Positions 44,066-53,016 of a DNA stretch of 64,000 bases are shown here, in pieces. The notes below the pieces were generated by a model. That model saw nothing but the letters and a program-made list of their open reading frames with translations, was not told where the DNA came from and searched no databases. The first letter of the stretch is position 1, and every line of letters begins with the position of its first letter. The position numbers and the translations under genes were made by a program. This DNA comes from Flavobacterium pectinovorum (lineage in GTDB: Bacteria > Bacteroidota > Bacteroidia > Flavobacteriales > Flavobacteriaceae): assembly GCF_900142715.1 (NCBI RefSeq), contig NZ_FRBX01000001.1, positions 372,001 to 436,000 of the forward strand, in the 5' to 3' direction.

Positions 44066-46249
44066 ATGAAAAAAACACTACTTATTTTATTTCTTTTTAC
44101 ATGCACCTTAACCGTTAATGCCCAATCCTACATAGGGTATTTTCAGGACAATTACGCCGGAGTTCAAAGCGTTCTTTTCAATCCGGCTTCTATAGCCGAT
44201 TCTCGTTTTAAAACAGATATTAACTTGTTTTCTATAAGCGGGTCTGTGCAAAATGATTTATACGGAGTTAAACTTTCTGATGTTTATAAAGACGGATATG
44301 ATTTTGACACTCAGTCTAAAGTAAGCCCATCAAATGCAAACAATGCGGTGATTAATTTTGATATTATGGGACCGTCATTTATGTTCAACATTGCGCCAAA
44401 ACATACTATCGCGGTTTTTACAAGAGCCAGATCTGTAAGTAATTTGAGAAACATTAACGGAAACCTTGTAGATCAGGTGAAAGATGGTCTGGATAAAGCA
44501 AGTAATTTTAATTTTAATGCCGGAAATGCCAATGGATCTTCAAACTCATGGGGAGAATTGGGTATTTCTTATGCCGCAGTTTTATATCAAAAAGACCAAC
44601 ACTTTTTAAAAGGTGGTATTACGGCAAAATACCTTCAGGGTGGAACAAACGGATATATTCAGGGAAATAATATCAATCTTTCCTATGTTGAAAATACTAC
44701 GAATCCTGAGAATGGAACCTTAAATTCTCAAGGACAGCTTACTATTGGTACAAGCCAGGATTGGGAAACCAACAAGGATTATGAGTTTGATGCTAATTCA
44801 AGAGGTTTTGGTTTTGATTTCGGACTTGTGTACGAATGGAGACCGGATTATGATAAATATGATCTAAGTAAAGCAAAACCTGCTGATAATAATTTCAGGG
44901 ATTTAAATAAATACAAAGTACGTTTTGGATTGTCTGTAACAGATATTGGATCTATCAATTACAAAGATGCTAAACAGGATACTTACAACGTAAATGGATC
45001 TATCACTCAGGAAATGATTGATAATGCAGATGATTTTTACGACTTTTTGAATGAACATTATACAAAAGTTTCAACTTCAAAAGGATTAAAAACAAACTTG
45101 CCAACAGCACTTCATCCTGATGTTGACTGGAATATTCACAATAAGTTTTACCTGAATCTTAATGGAGATATTAATATGGTATCTTCAGGTAAACTAAACG
45201 GAAATGGTATTGCAAACAGAGTGAGTTTATCACCTCGTTACGAAAGCAGATGGTTTAGTTTTTATTTGCCGGTTACCTGGATGGAATACAGCGGAACACA
45301 AGTTGGTTCAGGATTACGTGTTGGAACTTTCTTCGTAGGTTCGGGATCGATTCTTAGTAATTTAGTTTCGAAAGAATCTAAAGCAGCTGATTTTTACCTT
45401 GGATTGAAAATTCCGGTTTACGAAAAGAAATTTAAAGACACTGATGAAGATGGTGTAATTGACAAAGAGGATTCTTGTAGAAAAGTAGCAGGTCCTGCAG
45501 AAAATAATGGCTGCCCATGGCCAGATACTGATGCAGATGGAGTTTTTGATAAAGACGATGCTTGTGCAGCTGTTGCAGGTCCAAAAGAAAACAAAGGTTG
45601 TCCTTGGAAAGATACAGATGGAGATACTTTATTAGACAATGTTGATGCTTGCCCAGCAGTTGCCGGTCCGGTAGAAAACAAAGGATGTCCTTGGCCGGAT
45701 ACAGATGGAGACAGCGTTTTAGATAAAGATGATGCTTGTCCGGATGTTGCAGGTTTAGTTGAAAATAAAGGCTGTCCGGATCTAGACGCTGATAAAGACG
45801 GCGTTTCTGACAAAGAAGATGATTGTCCTTTAATTGCAGGTCCTGCAGAAAACAAAGGTTGTCCTAAAGTAACAAAAGCAACATTAGAGCAATTAAAAGT
45901 AGAAGCAAAATCGATCTTCTTCGTAACTGGAAAAGCGACTTTAAATGACGCTAAAAAAGGTGTAACTTCTGGAAGATTAGACGCTATAAAAGAGATATTG
46001 AAAAATTATCCAAATGCTAAATTTGCCATTAACGGTCATACAGATAATGTTGGAAATGCAAAAGCAAACCAAAAATTATCTGAAGCCAGAGCAAAAGCAG
46101 TAATGGACCTTTTAATTGAAAAAGGTGTTAACCCTGCAAATCTAACTTCTCAGGGATTTGGATCTTCAAAACCGGTTAAATCAAACAAAACCGCTTCTGG
46201 AAGAGCAGAAAACAGAAGAACAGAAATTGTTTACTTAGGTAATTTGTAA
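44066..46249 (+). CDS. DUF5723 outer-membrane protein with TSP3 repeats and OmpA domain
   Basis: The 727-residue product has a signal peptide (about 1-19, ending VNAQ). A DUF5723 barrel follows (about 20-450; YIGYFQDNYAGVQSVLFNPASIADSR). Next come about five calcium-binding thrombospondin type-3 repeats (about 455-605; DTDxDGVxDKxDxCPxVAGPxENxGCP), with paired Cys. The C-terminal OmpA domain (about 615-727) carries INGHTDNVGNA and ENRRTEI. It links the outer membrane to peptidoglycan; the TSP3 region is probably a rigid calcium-dependent stalk. A good -7 box precedes it and a terminator follows, so it is monocistronic. Confidence 0.92.
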   Translation: MKKTLLILFLFTCTLTVNAQSYIGYFQDNYAGVQSVLFNPASIADSRFKTDINLFSISGSVQNDLYGVKLSDVYKDGYDFDTQSKVSPSNANNAVINFDIMGPSFMFNIAPKHTIAVFTRARSVSNLRNINGNLVDQVKDGLDKASNFNFNAGNANGSSNSWGELGISYAAVLYQKDQHFLKGGITAKYLQGGTNGYIQGNNINLSYVENTTNPENGTLNSQGQLTIGTSQDWETNKDYEFDANSRGFGFDFGLVYEWRPDYDKYDLSKAKPADNNFRDLNKYKVRFGLSVTDIGSINYKDAKQDTYNVNGSITQEMIDNADDFYDFLNEHYTKVSTSKGLKTNLPTALHPDVDWNIHNKFYLNLNGDINMVSSGKLNGNGIANRVSLSPRYESRWFSFYLPVTWMEYSGTQVGSGLRVGTFFVGSGSILSNLVSKESKAADFYLGLKIPVYEKKFKDTDEDGVIDKEDSCRKVAGPAENNGCPWPDTDADGVFDKDDACAAVAGPKENKGCPWKDTDGDTLLDNVDACPAVAGPVENKGCPWPDTDGDSVLDKDDACPDVAGLVENKGCPDLDADKDGVSDKEDDCPLIAGPAENKGCPKVTKATLEQLKVEAKSIFFVTGKATLNDAKKGVTSGRLDAIKEILKNYPNAKFAINGHTDNVGNAKANQKLSEARAKAVMDLLIEKGVNPANLTSQGFGSSKPVKSNKTASGRAENRRTEIVYLGNL

Positions 46250-46270
46250 ACCAAACTGAATATAATACCA

Positions 46271-46302
46271 AAAAGCCATTCTTAATTGAGTGGCTTTTTT
46301 TA
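46271..46302 (+). terminator. Terminator of the DUF5723-OmpA gene
   Basis: An 11-bp stem (AAAAGCCATTC/GAGTGGCTTTT with one G-T pair) is followed by a T-run that merges with the pyrF -7 box at 46301. Confidence 0.85.
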
Positions 46303-46308
46303 TTTTTG
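46301..46308 (+). promoter_or_regulatory. Bacteroidota -7 box of pyrF overlapping the terminator tail
   Basis: TATTTTTG fits TAnnTTTG and begins in the T-run of the preceding terminator, 55 bp before the chosen pyrF start. Confidence 0.5.
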
Positions 46309-46363
46309 CATACTTTCTAAAAAGAGCCATTTCTTTGAAATTAGAAGAACTAAAAAAACAAGA

Positions 46364-47191
46364 ATGACAACACAACAACTACACGAACAAATTCTTCAAA
46401 AAAAATCATTTTTATGCGTTGGATTAGATCCTGATTTAACCAAAATTCCACCTCATTTATTAGAAACCGAAGATCCTATTTTCGAGTTCAATAAAGCAAT
46501 AATTGATGCAACACACGATTTGGCTGTGGGATACAAACCAAATACAGCTTTTTTTGAAGCGTACGGAATAAAAGGATGGATTTCATTACAAAAAACAATC
46601 AATTACATCAACGAGAATTTTCCTGAAATCTTCACCATTGCCGATGCAAAACGTGGTGATATCGGAAACACTTCAAGTATGTATGCAAAAGCTTTTTTTG
46701 AAGATTTAAATTTTGATAGTGTAACCGTTGCACCATATATGGGAAAAGACTCAGTTGAACCTTTTTTGGCATTCGAAAACAAGCATACTATAATGTTAGC
46801 CTTAACTTCAAACGAAGGCGCTTTTGATTTTCAGACTTTAAATGTAAATGGAAAAGAATTATATAAACAGGTTTTAGAAACGTCTAAAACATGGAAAAAC
46901 AGCCATAATTTAATGTACGTTGTGGGCGCTACAAAAGCAGAATATTTTGCCGATATAAGGAAAATTGTTCCAGATAGCTTTTTATTAGTTCCCGGAATCG
47001 GCGCGCAGGGCGGAAGCTTATCTGAAGTATGCAAATACGGAATGAATGACAAAGTTGGTTTATTAGTCAATTCTGCAAGAGCGATTATCTACGCTTCAAA
47101 AGGAACAGATTTTGCTGAAAAGGCAAGGGAAGAAGCGCTTTCAGTTCAAAAAGAAATGGAAGAGATAATTAATTCTAAGTTTCAGGTTTAA
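46364..47191 (+). CDS. pyrF: Orotidine 5'-phosphate decarboxylase
   Basis: This enzyme makes UMP from OMP in pyrimidine synthesis. The ATG at 46364 is preferred over an in-frame one at 46286, because the extra residues overlap the terminator and promoter. The resulting 275 residues fit the longer, type 2 (mycobacterial-like) PyrF group. The catalytic DAKRGDIG motif is at 94-101 (D94, K96, D99), with LDPD at the start and PGIGAQGG near the phosphate site. It is followed by a long inverted repeat. Confidence 0.96.
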   Translation: MTTQQLHEQILQKKSFLCVGLDPDLTKIPPHLLETEDPIFEFNKAIIDATHDLAVGYKPNTAFFEAYGIKGWISLQKTINYINENFPEIFTIADAKRGDIGNTSSMYAKAFFEDLNFDSVTVAPYMGKDSVEPFLAFENKHTIMLALTSNEGAFDFQTLNVNGKELYKQVLETSKTWKNSHNLMYVVGATKAEYFADIRKIVPDSFLLVPGIGAQGGSLSEVCKYGMNDKVGLLVNSARAIIYASKGTDFAEKAREEALSVQKEMEEIINSKFQV

Positions 47192-47221
47192 AGTTTCATT
47201 GCTTTACTTTGAGAATAGTTC

Positions 47222-47332
47222 TACCACAGAGTTGCACAAAGGTTTTTCACGGAGAGTTGCACTAAGGTAATTTAAACAGTTTTAAAAAGCTTTGCGAATC
47301 TCCGTGAAAAAACTTTGTGTAACTCTGTGGTA
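47222..47332. repeat. TACCACAGAG-type long inverted repeat
   Basis: Arms at 47222-47255 and 47299-47332 match over 34 bp with about two mismatches (TACCACAGAGTTGCACAAAG... against its inverted copy). The ~43-bp centre has no ORF. The same family occurs at 48.2 and 50.5 kb. Confidence 0.9.
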
Positions 47333-47378
47333 AAAAACACACACAATCCAATAACTTGAAACCTGAAACAAAACAAAC

Positions 47379-48179
47379 ATGAAACAACTCAAAGATCAAA
47401 TAGGCACTTTACATTCTTTTGAAAGTTCTCCAAAACGAATCATTTCGTTAGTGCCATCTCAAACCGAGTTGTTGTTTGATTTAGGTTTAGAAGAAAAAAT
47501 CATCGGAATAACTAAGTTTTGTGTACATCCATATCATTTTAAATCAACCAAAAAAATGGTTGGCGGAACCAAAAAGATTCATTTTGAAAAAATAAAACTC
47601 TTGCAGCCCGATATTATTATCTGCAATAAAGAAGAAAATACGCTTGAAATTGTCGAACAATTAAGTGCAATTTGCCCGGTTTGGGTAACGAATATTATTT
47701 CTGTAGAAGATAATTTTCAGATGATTTCTGACTTCGGGCAGCTTTTTAATTGCAGAACCGAAGCGCAAAAGTGGAACGACAAACTGGCTTTTGCTTTAAG
47801 CGATTTCAAAAAATACATTCAGGATATTCCGGTGCAAAAAGCCGCTTATTTTATTTGGAAAGATCCTTATATGGTTGCCGGAAATGACACCTACATCAAT
47901 GAATTATTAAAACTGAATCATTTTCAGAATATATACGAGGACAAAGGCCGTTATCCTGAAATAGAACTCAAAAAAATGAGATTGGAAGGCGATCCTGATT
48001 TGGTTTTTCTTTCCTCAGAGCCTTATCCTTTTAAAGAAGAAGATGCTTTTGAAATTGGACGTTTTACGCATCACGCAAAAACTATTTTCGTTGACGGTGA
48101 AATGTTCTCCTGGCATGGCAGCCGATTGTTAAAGGCATTTCCGTATTTTAAAATCCTGCATGAAAGATTGAAGAATTAA
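47379..48179 (+). CDS. BtuF-like periplasmic-binding-fold protein without signal peptide
   Basis: The 266-residue protein has the class III substrate-binding fold (helical-backbone metal receptor, BtuF/FepB group). It shows SPKRIISLVPSQTELLFDLGLEEKIIGIT, then GGTKKIHFEKIKLLQPDIII, and FSWHGSRLLKAFP in the last lobe. No Sec signal or lipobox can be seen from the ATG at 47379. It starts MKQLKDQIGT, so it may be cytoplasmic or the start may be wrong, but no in-frame upstream start with a signal was found. No ABC permease or ATPase is nearby. It may bind corrinoid or another metal complex. Confidence 0.82.
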   Translation: MKQLKDQIGTLHSFESSPKRIISLVPSQTELLFDLGLEEKIIGITKFCVHPYHFKSTKKMVGGTKKIHFEKIKLLQPDIIICNKEENTLEIVEQLSAICPVWVTNIISVEDNFQMISDFGQLFNCRTEAQKWNDKLAFALSDFKKYIQDIPVQKAAYFIWKDPYMVAGNDTYINELLKLNHFQNIYEDKGRYPEIELKKMRLEGDPDLVFLSSEPYPFKEEDAFEIGRFTHHAKTIFVDGEMFSWHGSRLLKAFPYFKILHERLKN

Positions 48180-48203
48180 TTTCAGGTTTGTTGGATGTAG
48201 ATT

Positions 48204-48302
48204 TTACCACAGAGATTCACAAAGTTTTTTCACAGAGCTTCACAAAGTAATTGTTTTTTCCTTTGTGAAACTTTGCGTAACCTTTGTGAATCTCTGTGGT
48301 AG
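48204..48302. repeat. TACCACAGAG-type inverted repeat
   Basis: Outer arms TTACCACAGAGATTCACAAAG and its inverted copy CTTTGTGAATCTCTGTGG(T) lie at 48204-48225 and 48282-48301. Inner CACAAAG units (about 48240 and 48260) are also paired. No ORF. Confidence 0.85.
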
Positions 48303-48353
48303 AAAATTAAGTTCAAAAGTTACCTGAAACTTAAAACCTTAAATAAAGCTACT

Positions 48354-49274
48354 TTAATTAAACGAACTTCTGAATTCCAACGGCGATACATTGGTTTTGC
48401 TTTTAAACAATTTATTAAAAGACTGCGGATATTCAAATCCCAATTGAAAAGCCGTTTCGCTCACACTTAACGAAGTTGTTGTTAGTAATTCTTTTGCTTT
48501 TTCGATAATTTTATTGTGAATATGATGCTGTGTACTTTGTCCCGTTAACGAACGCAGCATATCACTTAAATAATTTGGAGAAACATTCAGTTCATCTGAA
48601 AGATAAGCAACGGTGGGCAATCCGAATTTTTGAACTTTATCTCCTTCAAAATAATCAGATAACAAAGTTTCAAGTTTGCTTAAAAGAGTGTTATTGACAT
48701 TTTTTCGGGTAATGAATTGTCTGTTATAAAAACGGTTACAATAATTAAGCAGCAATTCGATATGTGAAACCATTACATCCTGACTAAAAGCATCGATAGA
48801 AGAACAATATTCCTGTTCGATGTTTTTCATGATTCCGGTAATCATAATTTGTTCTTTGTCAGAAAGATGCAAAGCTTCGCTAACGGCATATGAAAAATAG
48901 CCATAATCTTTTATGTTTTTGGCCAAAGCATAGTTTTGAATAAAATCTGGATGAATCACCAGCATTGCGCCATAAACTGCAGTATCAACGCTAACTTCTG
49001 TAGAAATTACTTGTCCCGGTGACATAAAAGTCATTACACCTTCATCAAAGTCATAAGTATTTTGTCCGTATTTCATTTTTCCCGTAAAACCTTTTTTGAT
49101 GCAAACGGTATAAAAAGAATAAACAACACTTTTTAGATTGTCATCAAAATGGCAGGTTATTTTACTTAAATCGACAAAACTCACTAAAGGATGTTCCGGT
49201 TTTGGAATTTTGAGTAAAGAGTGTAATTCTGAGATGGATTGAATGGTATAGGGAATATGAACTTCTTTTTTCAT
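48354..49274 (-). CDS. AraC-family transcriptional regulator
   Basis: The 306-residue protein has an N-terminal cupin-like sensor domain (about 30-170; YDFDEGVMTFMSPGQV) and a C-terminal AraC pair of helix-turn-helix units (about 205-300). The latter has YLSDELNVSPNYLSDMLRSLTG and SVSETAFQLGFEYPQSFNKLFKSKTNVSPLEF. The aldo-keto reductase gene lies just upstream on the same strand, a common layout for AraC regulators of oxidoreductases. Three tandem 13-bp repeats lie directly before its start codon. Confidence 0.92.
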   Translation of the reverse strand: MKKEVHIPYTIQSISELHSLLKIPKPEHPLVSFVDLSKITCHFDDNLKSVVYSFYTVCIKKGFTGKMKYGQNTYDFDEGVMTFMSPGQVISTEVSVDTAVYGAMLVIHPDFIQNYALAKNIKDYGYFSYAVSEALHLSDKEQIMITGIMKNIEQEYCSSIDAFSQDVMVSHIELLLNYCNRFYNRQFITRKNVNNTLLSKLETLLSDYFEGDKVQKFGLPTVAYLSDELNVSPNYLSDMLRSLTGQSTQHHIHNKIIEKAKELLTTTSLSVSETAFQLGFEYPQSFNKLFKSKTNVSPLEFRSSFN

Positions 49275-49283
49275 AGCGAATAT

Positions 49284-49322
49284 TTAAAACAATATATTAA
49301 AACAATATATTAAAACAATATA
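49284..49322. repeat. Three tandem 13-bp repeats in the AraC leader
   Basis: TTAAAACAATATA is repeated exactly three times (49284-49296, 49297-49309, 49310-49322). It begins 10 bp upstream of the AraC start codon, between it and the aldo-keto reductase gene. On the coding strand this reads TATATTGTTTTAA three times. Confidence 0.9.
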
Positions 49323-49377
49323 AAAGAGGAAAAGCTACCGTAAAGATAACTTTTCCTGAGTGATTTATTTAGGTAAA

Positions 49378-50388
49378 TTATTGATCAATTCCAGCCATAT
49401 TAGCAGCATCATATCTGGCACCGGTTTGTGTACCAAGCGGAATAATGGTTTCTAATCGATTCATTTCATCTGCAGAAAGAACCATTTGCGCAGCGGCGAT
49501 ATTTTGCTCTACATATTTGACTCTTTTCGTTCCCGGAATGGCTAAAATATTTTTTGATGCAATCCATGAAAGTGCCAATTGAGAAGCGGTGATTTGTTTT
49601 TCGTTTGCCATTTTCTGAATTTCATTTACCAATTCTATATTTTTATAAAATTGTTCTCCCTGAAAACGCGGAATTGCTTTTCTGAAATCAGTATCATCAA
49701 AATCATCCGGACTTTTTATATCTCCTGAAATAAAACCTCTTCCTAGTGGTGAATAGGCAACAAAACCAATTTCTAACTTGTTTAACGTATCCAGAATACC
49801 AGCTTCTTCAGCACTTCTTTCAAATAAAGAGTATTCTGTTTGTACTGCAGTCAAAGGATGAATTTTGTGTGCCTTGCGTATCGTTTCAGATGAAACTTCA
49901 GATAATCCTATATAGCCCACTTTTCCTTCTTTTACCAAATCAGCCATTGCCTGCACAGTTTCTTCAATTGGGGTATTTGGGTCAAGTCTGTGTAAATAAT
50001 ACAAATCAATATAATCCGTTCCCAGGTTTTTTAGAGAACGTTCTACCGCTTTTTTTACATATTCTTTCTTGCCGTTAAACTGCCAGGTAAGTTGTTCGTT
50101 ATCATCAATTTCATAGCCAAATTTTGTAGCAATAACATAAGCATCACGATTGCCTTTTATAGCTTTTGCTACTAATCTTTCATTCAATAACGGACCATAT
50201 AAATCGGCTGTGTCCAGAAAATTTCCACCTAACTCAAGTGATCTGTGAATTGTTGCAATAGCTTCTTTTTCATCGGCTTTGCCATAAATATCCATTCCTG
50301 CAATTTGGGTCATTCCCATACACCCTAAACCAATATTCGGAACGATAAGCCCCTGATTTCCTAATTTAAATTTTTGTATTGTACTCAT
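49378..50388 (-). CDS. Aldo/keto reductase
   Basis: The 336-residue NADPH-dependent TIM-barrel reductase shows GNFLDTADLYG with the catalytic Asp/Tyr, ATKFG with the Lys, and YYLHRLDP with the His. AVQTEYSLFERSAEE and AYSPLGRGFISG are also present. It resembles the AKR13/YakC-like group. It probably reduces aldehydes or ketones, perhaps for detoxification; the substrate is not known. The downstream AraC gene is a likely regulator. The two are on the same strand, 103 bp apart. Confidence 0.93.
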   Translation of the reverse strand: MSTIQKFKLGNQGLIVPNIGLGCMGMTQIAGMDIYGKADEKEAIATIHRSLELGGNFLDTADLYGPLLNERLVAKAIKGNRDAYVIATKFGYEIDDNEQLTWQFNGKKEYVKKAVERSLKNLGTDYIDLYYLHRLDPNTPIEETVQAMADLVKEGKVGYIGLSEVSSETIRKAHKIHPLTAVQTEYSLFERSAEEAGILDTLNKLEIGFVAYSPLGRGFISGDIKSPDDFDDTDFRKAIPRFQGEQFYKNIELVNEIQKMANEKQITASQLALSWIASKNILAIPGTKRVKYVEQNIAAAQMVLSADEMNRLETIIPLGTQTGARYDAANMAGIDQ

Positions 50389-50522
50389 AATTTGCTAGAT
50401 TTTTGTGTTTTAATTTAATAACACAAAGATCCATCAACAATAAGGTTGTAAAGTAGCCAAATCCCTTGTAGTTGTATCCAAAATGAGGAAAGAGTTTTTA
50501 GTTTATTATTTTGAGCTTAGTT

Positions 50523-50796
50523 TTACCACAGAGATCCACAAAGTTTTTTCACAGAGATTCGCAAAGTTCTTTATTTATTTTATAAAAAGCCAAAGTTCAC
50601 AAAGCTTTGTGTTGATTTAGCTTTGACAACTTTGCCTACTTATTATAATATTAAGTAAACCTTTGCGAAAGATCTTTGTGTGCTTTGCGGTAAAAATTAC
50701 GTTCAAAGTATAATTGAACAATTTACAATATAAATTCGTGGCTAAAAAAAACTTTGTGGATCTCTGTGGTAAAACTTTGTGGATCTCTGTGGTAAA
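50523..50796. repeat. TACCACAGAG repeat cluster with a 23-bp tandem duplication
   Basis: The left arm is TTTTACCACAGAGATCCACA (50522-50541), followed by inner CACAAAG units. The right end is duplicated in tandem: ACTTTGTGGATCTCTGTGGT plus AAA (23 bp) at 50751-50773 and again at 50774-50796. Inner copies with CTTTGCGA, CAAAGTTC and TTTGCGGTAAAA (about 50583-50695) are also present. Confidence 0.9.
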
Positions 50797-50860
50797 ATTT
50801 ATGTTCAAAGCATGGTAACTTGAAACCTGAAACTAAAAACAAAACTTATATAAATAAAGA

Positions 50861-50887
50861 ATGCCGGCATCTCGAAGACGCCGGCAT
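50861..50887. repeat. GC-rich hairpin ATGCCGGC/GCCGGCAT
   Basis: The arms ATGCCGGC (50861-50868) and GCCGGCAT (50880-50887) have an 11-base loop. It is GC-rich for this genome. There is no T-run on either strand, so it is not a clear terminator. It is followed by AACCAAAACCAAAATAATAAA-type leader sequence. Confidence 0.65.
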
Positions 50888-51112
50888 CATTTAACTAACC
50901 AAAACCAAAATAATAAATAACCAGTTTATTACATTACAAAGATCAGACATATATGAATGTTGTGCTGTTAAGGTTTTGTTATTACTTTGTTGGACATAAG
51001 TTAAGATTTTTTAAGATCTCTGTTTTGAGGATTCTGTAGCTATAAATAATTTTTGGTTATTAAAATATAGCGACAATCAATTTTCACTTATATATTTCGT
51101 AAGATTAGTTTG

Positions 51113-51120
51113 TATATTTG
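51113..51120 (+). promoter_or_regulatory. Bacteroidota -7 box of catalase
   Basis: TATATTTG fits TAnnTTTG and lies 23 bp before the catalase ATG. Confidence 0.5.
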
Positions 51121-51143
51121 ATAAAATATTAAATGTCAGCAAC

Positions 51144-52622
51144 ATGGAAACAAACAAAAAATTAACAACTGCAACAGGAACCCCTGTTCCGGACAATCAA
51201 AACATTCAGACTGCTGGTCCTCGCGGACCTGTTTTATTACAAGATTTTTGGTTTTTAGAAAAAATGGCACATTTTGATCGTGAAGTAATTCCGGAACGCA
51301 GAATGCATGCAAAAGGTTCAGGTGCTTACGGAACTTTTACTGTAACTCACGACATTACAAAATATACCAGAGCCGACATATTTTCGGAAATTGGAAAAAA
51401 AACAGATATGTTTGTTCGGTTTTCAACTGTTGCAGGAGAAAGAGGTGCTGCTGATGCTGAAAGGGATATTCGCGGTTTTGCAATGAAATTTTATACAAAT
51501 GAAGGAAATTGGGATTTGGTAGGAAATAATACTCCGGTTTTCTTTTTTCGTGATCCGATGAAATTTCCAGACTTAAATCATGCTGTAAAACGTGATCCAA
51601 GAACCAACTTAAGAAGTGCCGATAACAATTGGGATTTTTGGACATTATTGCCCGAAGCCCTGCATCAGATTACAATTGTAATGAGCGACAGGGGAATTCC
51701 GAGATCGTATCGTGAAATGCACGGATTTGGAAGCCATACATTTAGCTTTTTAAATGCTCAAAATGAAAGAAATTACGTAAAATTTCATTTTGTGTCGCAA
51801 CAAGGAATTGAAAATTTATCTGATGAAGAAGCTGCCTTGTTAGTAGGCGGTGACAGAGAAAGTCACCAAAGAGATTTATACGATGCTATTGAAGAAGGAA
51901 ATTTTCCGAAATGGAAAATGTTTGTTCAAATAATGAGCGAAGAACAAGCCGCTACTTATCGTTTTCATCCTTTTGATTTGACAAAAGTTTGGCTAAAAGG
52001 AGATTTTCCGCTTATTCCGGTTGGAGAATTCGAACTCAATAAAAATCCTGAAAATTATTTTGCAGAAGTAGAACAAGCCGCTTTTAATCCCGCACATATT
52101 GTTCCGGGAATAAGTTTCTCTCGGGATAAAATGCTTCAGGCACGTTTGTTTTCATACGGAGATGCCCATCGTTATCGTTTGGGTGTAAATAATTATCAAA
52201 TTCCGGTAAACTCTTCCAGATGCCCTTATAATAGTTTTCACAGAGACGGAGCCATGCGTGTAGATGGTAATTTTGGAAGCCGTAAACATTATGAACCAAA
52301 CAGTTTTGGCGAGTGGCAGGAACAGCCAGAATTTAAAGAACCGCCATTAGCACTCCACGGTGATGCCTATGCGCATAATTTTAGAGAAGATGATGCAGAT
52401 TATTTTACTCAACCAGGCTTGTTATTCCGTTTACTGACAGAGGAGAAAAAACAATTGTTATTCAAAAATACTGCAGCGCAAGTAGGAGGAGCACAATTAT
52501 TTATTCAGATTCGTCACATCAGAAATTGTTATAAAGCAGATCCGGCTTATGGAGAAGGTGTGGCAAATGCGTTGGGATTAACAATGGAACAAGTAAATAG
52601 TTTTGCCGATCCAAGAGTTTAG
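51144..52622 (+). CDS. katA: Heme catalase (KatA-type)
   Basis: The 492-residue small-subunit monofunctional catalase dismutates H2O2 in the cytoplasm. The distal His is H55 ([12 protein letters not shown]) and Asn N128 ([12 protein letters not shown]). The proximal heme Tyr is Y338 in [14 protein letters not shown]. Length is usual for clade 3 catalases, and PFDLTKVW and SRCPYN are also seen. The upstream region contains a -7 box but no obvious OxyR site by eye. It is monocistronic; repeats follow. Confidence 0.97.
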   Translation: METNKKLTTATGTPVPDNQNIQTAGPRGPVLLQDFWFLEKMAHFDREVIPERRMHAKGSGAYGTFTVTHDITKYTRADIFSEIGKKTDMFVRFSTVAGERGAADAERDIRGFAMKFYTNEGNWDLVGNNTPVFFFRDPMKFPDLNHAVKRDPRTNLRSADNNWDFWTLLPEALHQITIVMSDRGIPRSYREMHGFGSHTFSFLNAQNERNYVKFHFVSQQGIENLSDEEAALLVGGDRESHQRDLYDAIEEGNFPKWKMFVQIMSEEQAATYRFHPFDLTKVWLKGDFPLIPVGEFELNKNPENYFAEVEQAAFNPAHIVPGISFSRDKMLQARLFSYGDAHRYRLGVNNYQIPVNSSRCPYNSFHRDGAMRVDGNFGSRKHYEPNSFGEWQEQPEFKEPPLALHGDAYAHNFREDDADYFTQPGLLFRLLTEEKKQLLFKNTAAQVGGAQLFIQIRHIRNCYKADPAYGEGVANALGLTMEQVNSFADPRV

Positions 52623-53016
52623 GAAAAGGCTCAAAGGTTCAGAGTGGCAAAGGTTCAAAGTTTTTTTACTTTGTCTCAAAGTACCCGACATGTCTAAAAA
52701 GTTCCGGAGGAACGATTTATATTGTAGCCGGGGATTTTAATCCCTGTTAAAGGTGCACATTACGTTATATGTTTTCTTTAATCGAAATAACAAAAAACGA
52801 GATTATATTATTATAAATAAAACCCGACAGATTTTTAAAACCTGTCGGGTTTGCTATTTTAAAAGAAGCAAAGGCTCAGAGTTTGATGTTGACAAAGCTT
52901 TGCGAACTTTACTCAACATTATTTTTAAGTTCAAAGAATTAAAGAAAGCTTAGCGAACTTAGCGTAAATCTTTGCGCTCTTCGGTAAAAAAACTTAGTAT
53001 TTCAGAACCTTAGTTC
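52623..53016. repeat. Intergenic repeats after catalase
   Basis: There is no gene. Contents in order: CAAAGGTTC-type repeats (52627-52680); a GTTCCGGAGGAAC palindrome (52701-52713); a REP-like unit GGGGATTTTAATCCC (about 52729-52745); the AAACCCGACAG palindrome (52820-52852) matching that at 1846; and degraded CAAAGCTTTGCG and GCGAACTTAGCG repeats (52860-53012). Confidence 0.7.
52820..52852. repeat. Palindromic repeat, AAACCCGACAGG family, copy 2
   Basis: The arms AAACCCGACAG and CTGTCGGGTTT match the element at 1846-1878 over their whole cores, with a slightly different loop. It lies downstream of katA. Confidence 0.8.

Larger units (their letters stand above)
50389..51143. other. Long intergenic region: repeats, hairpin, catalase leader
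   Basis: No gene is credible here; a 63-residue frame at 50617-50808 is made of repeat sequence. The region holds the TACCACAGAG repeat cluster (50523-50796), a GC-rich hairpin (50861-50887) and the catalase promoter region (TATATTTG at 51113). Confidence 0.6.

Noticed and set aside
45418..45855. A 145-residue minus-strand frame with repeating SLSxTxSxSxSG units
   Set aside because: It is the antisense image of the thrombospondin type-3 repeats of the OmpA-type gene.
50617..50808. A 63-residue minus-strand frame
   Set aside because: It is made of the TACCACAGAG/CACAAAG repeats, and its composition is that of repeat sequence.
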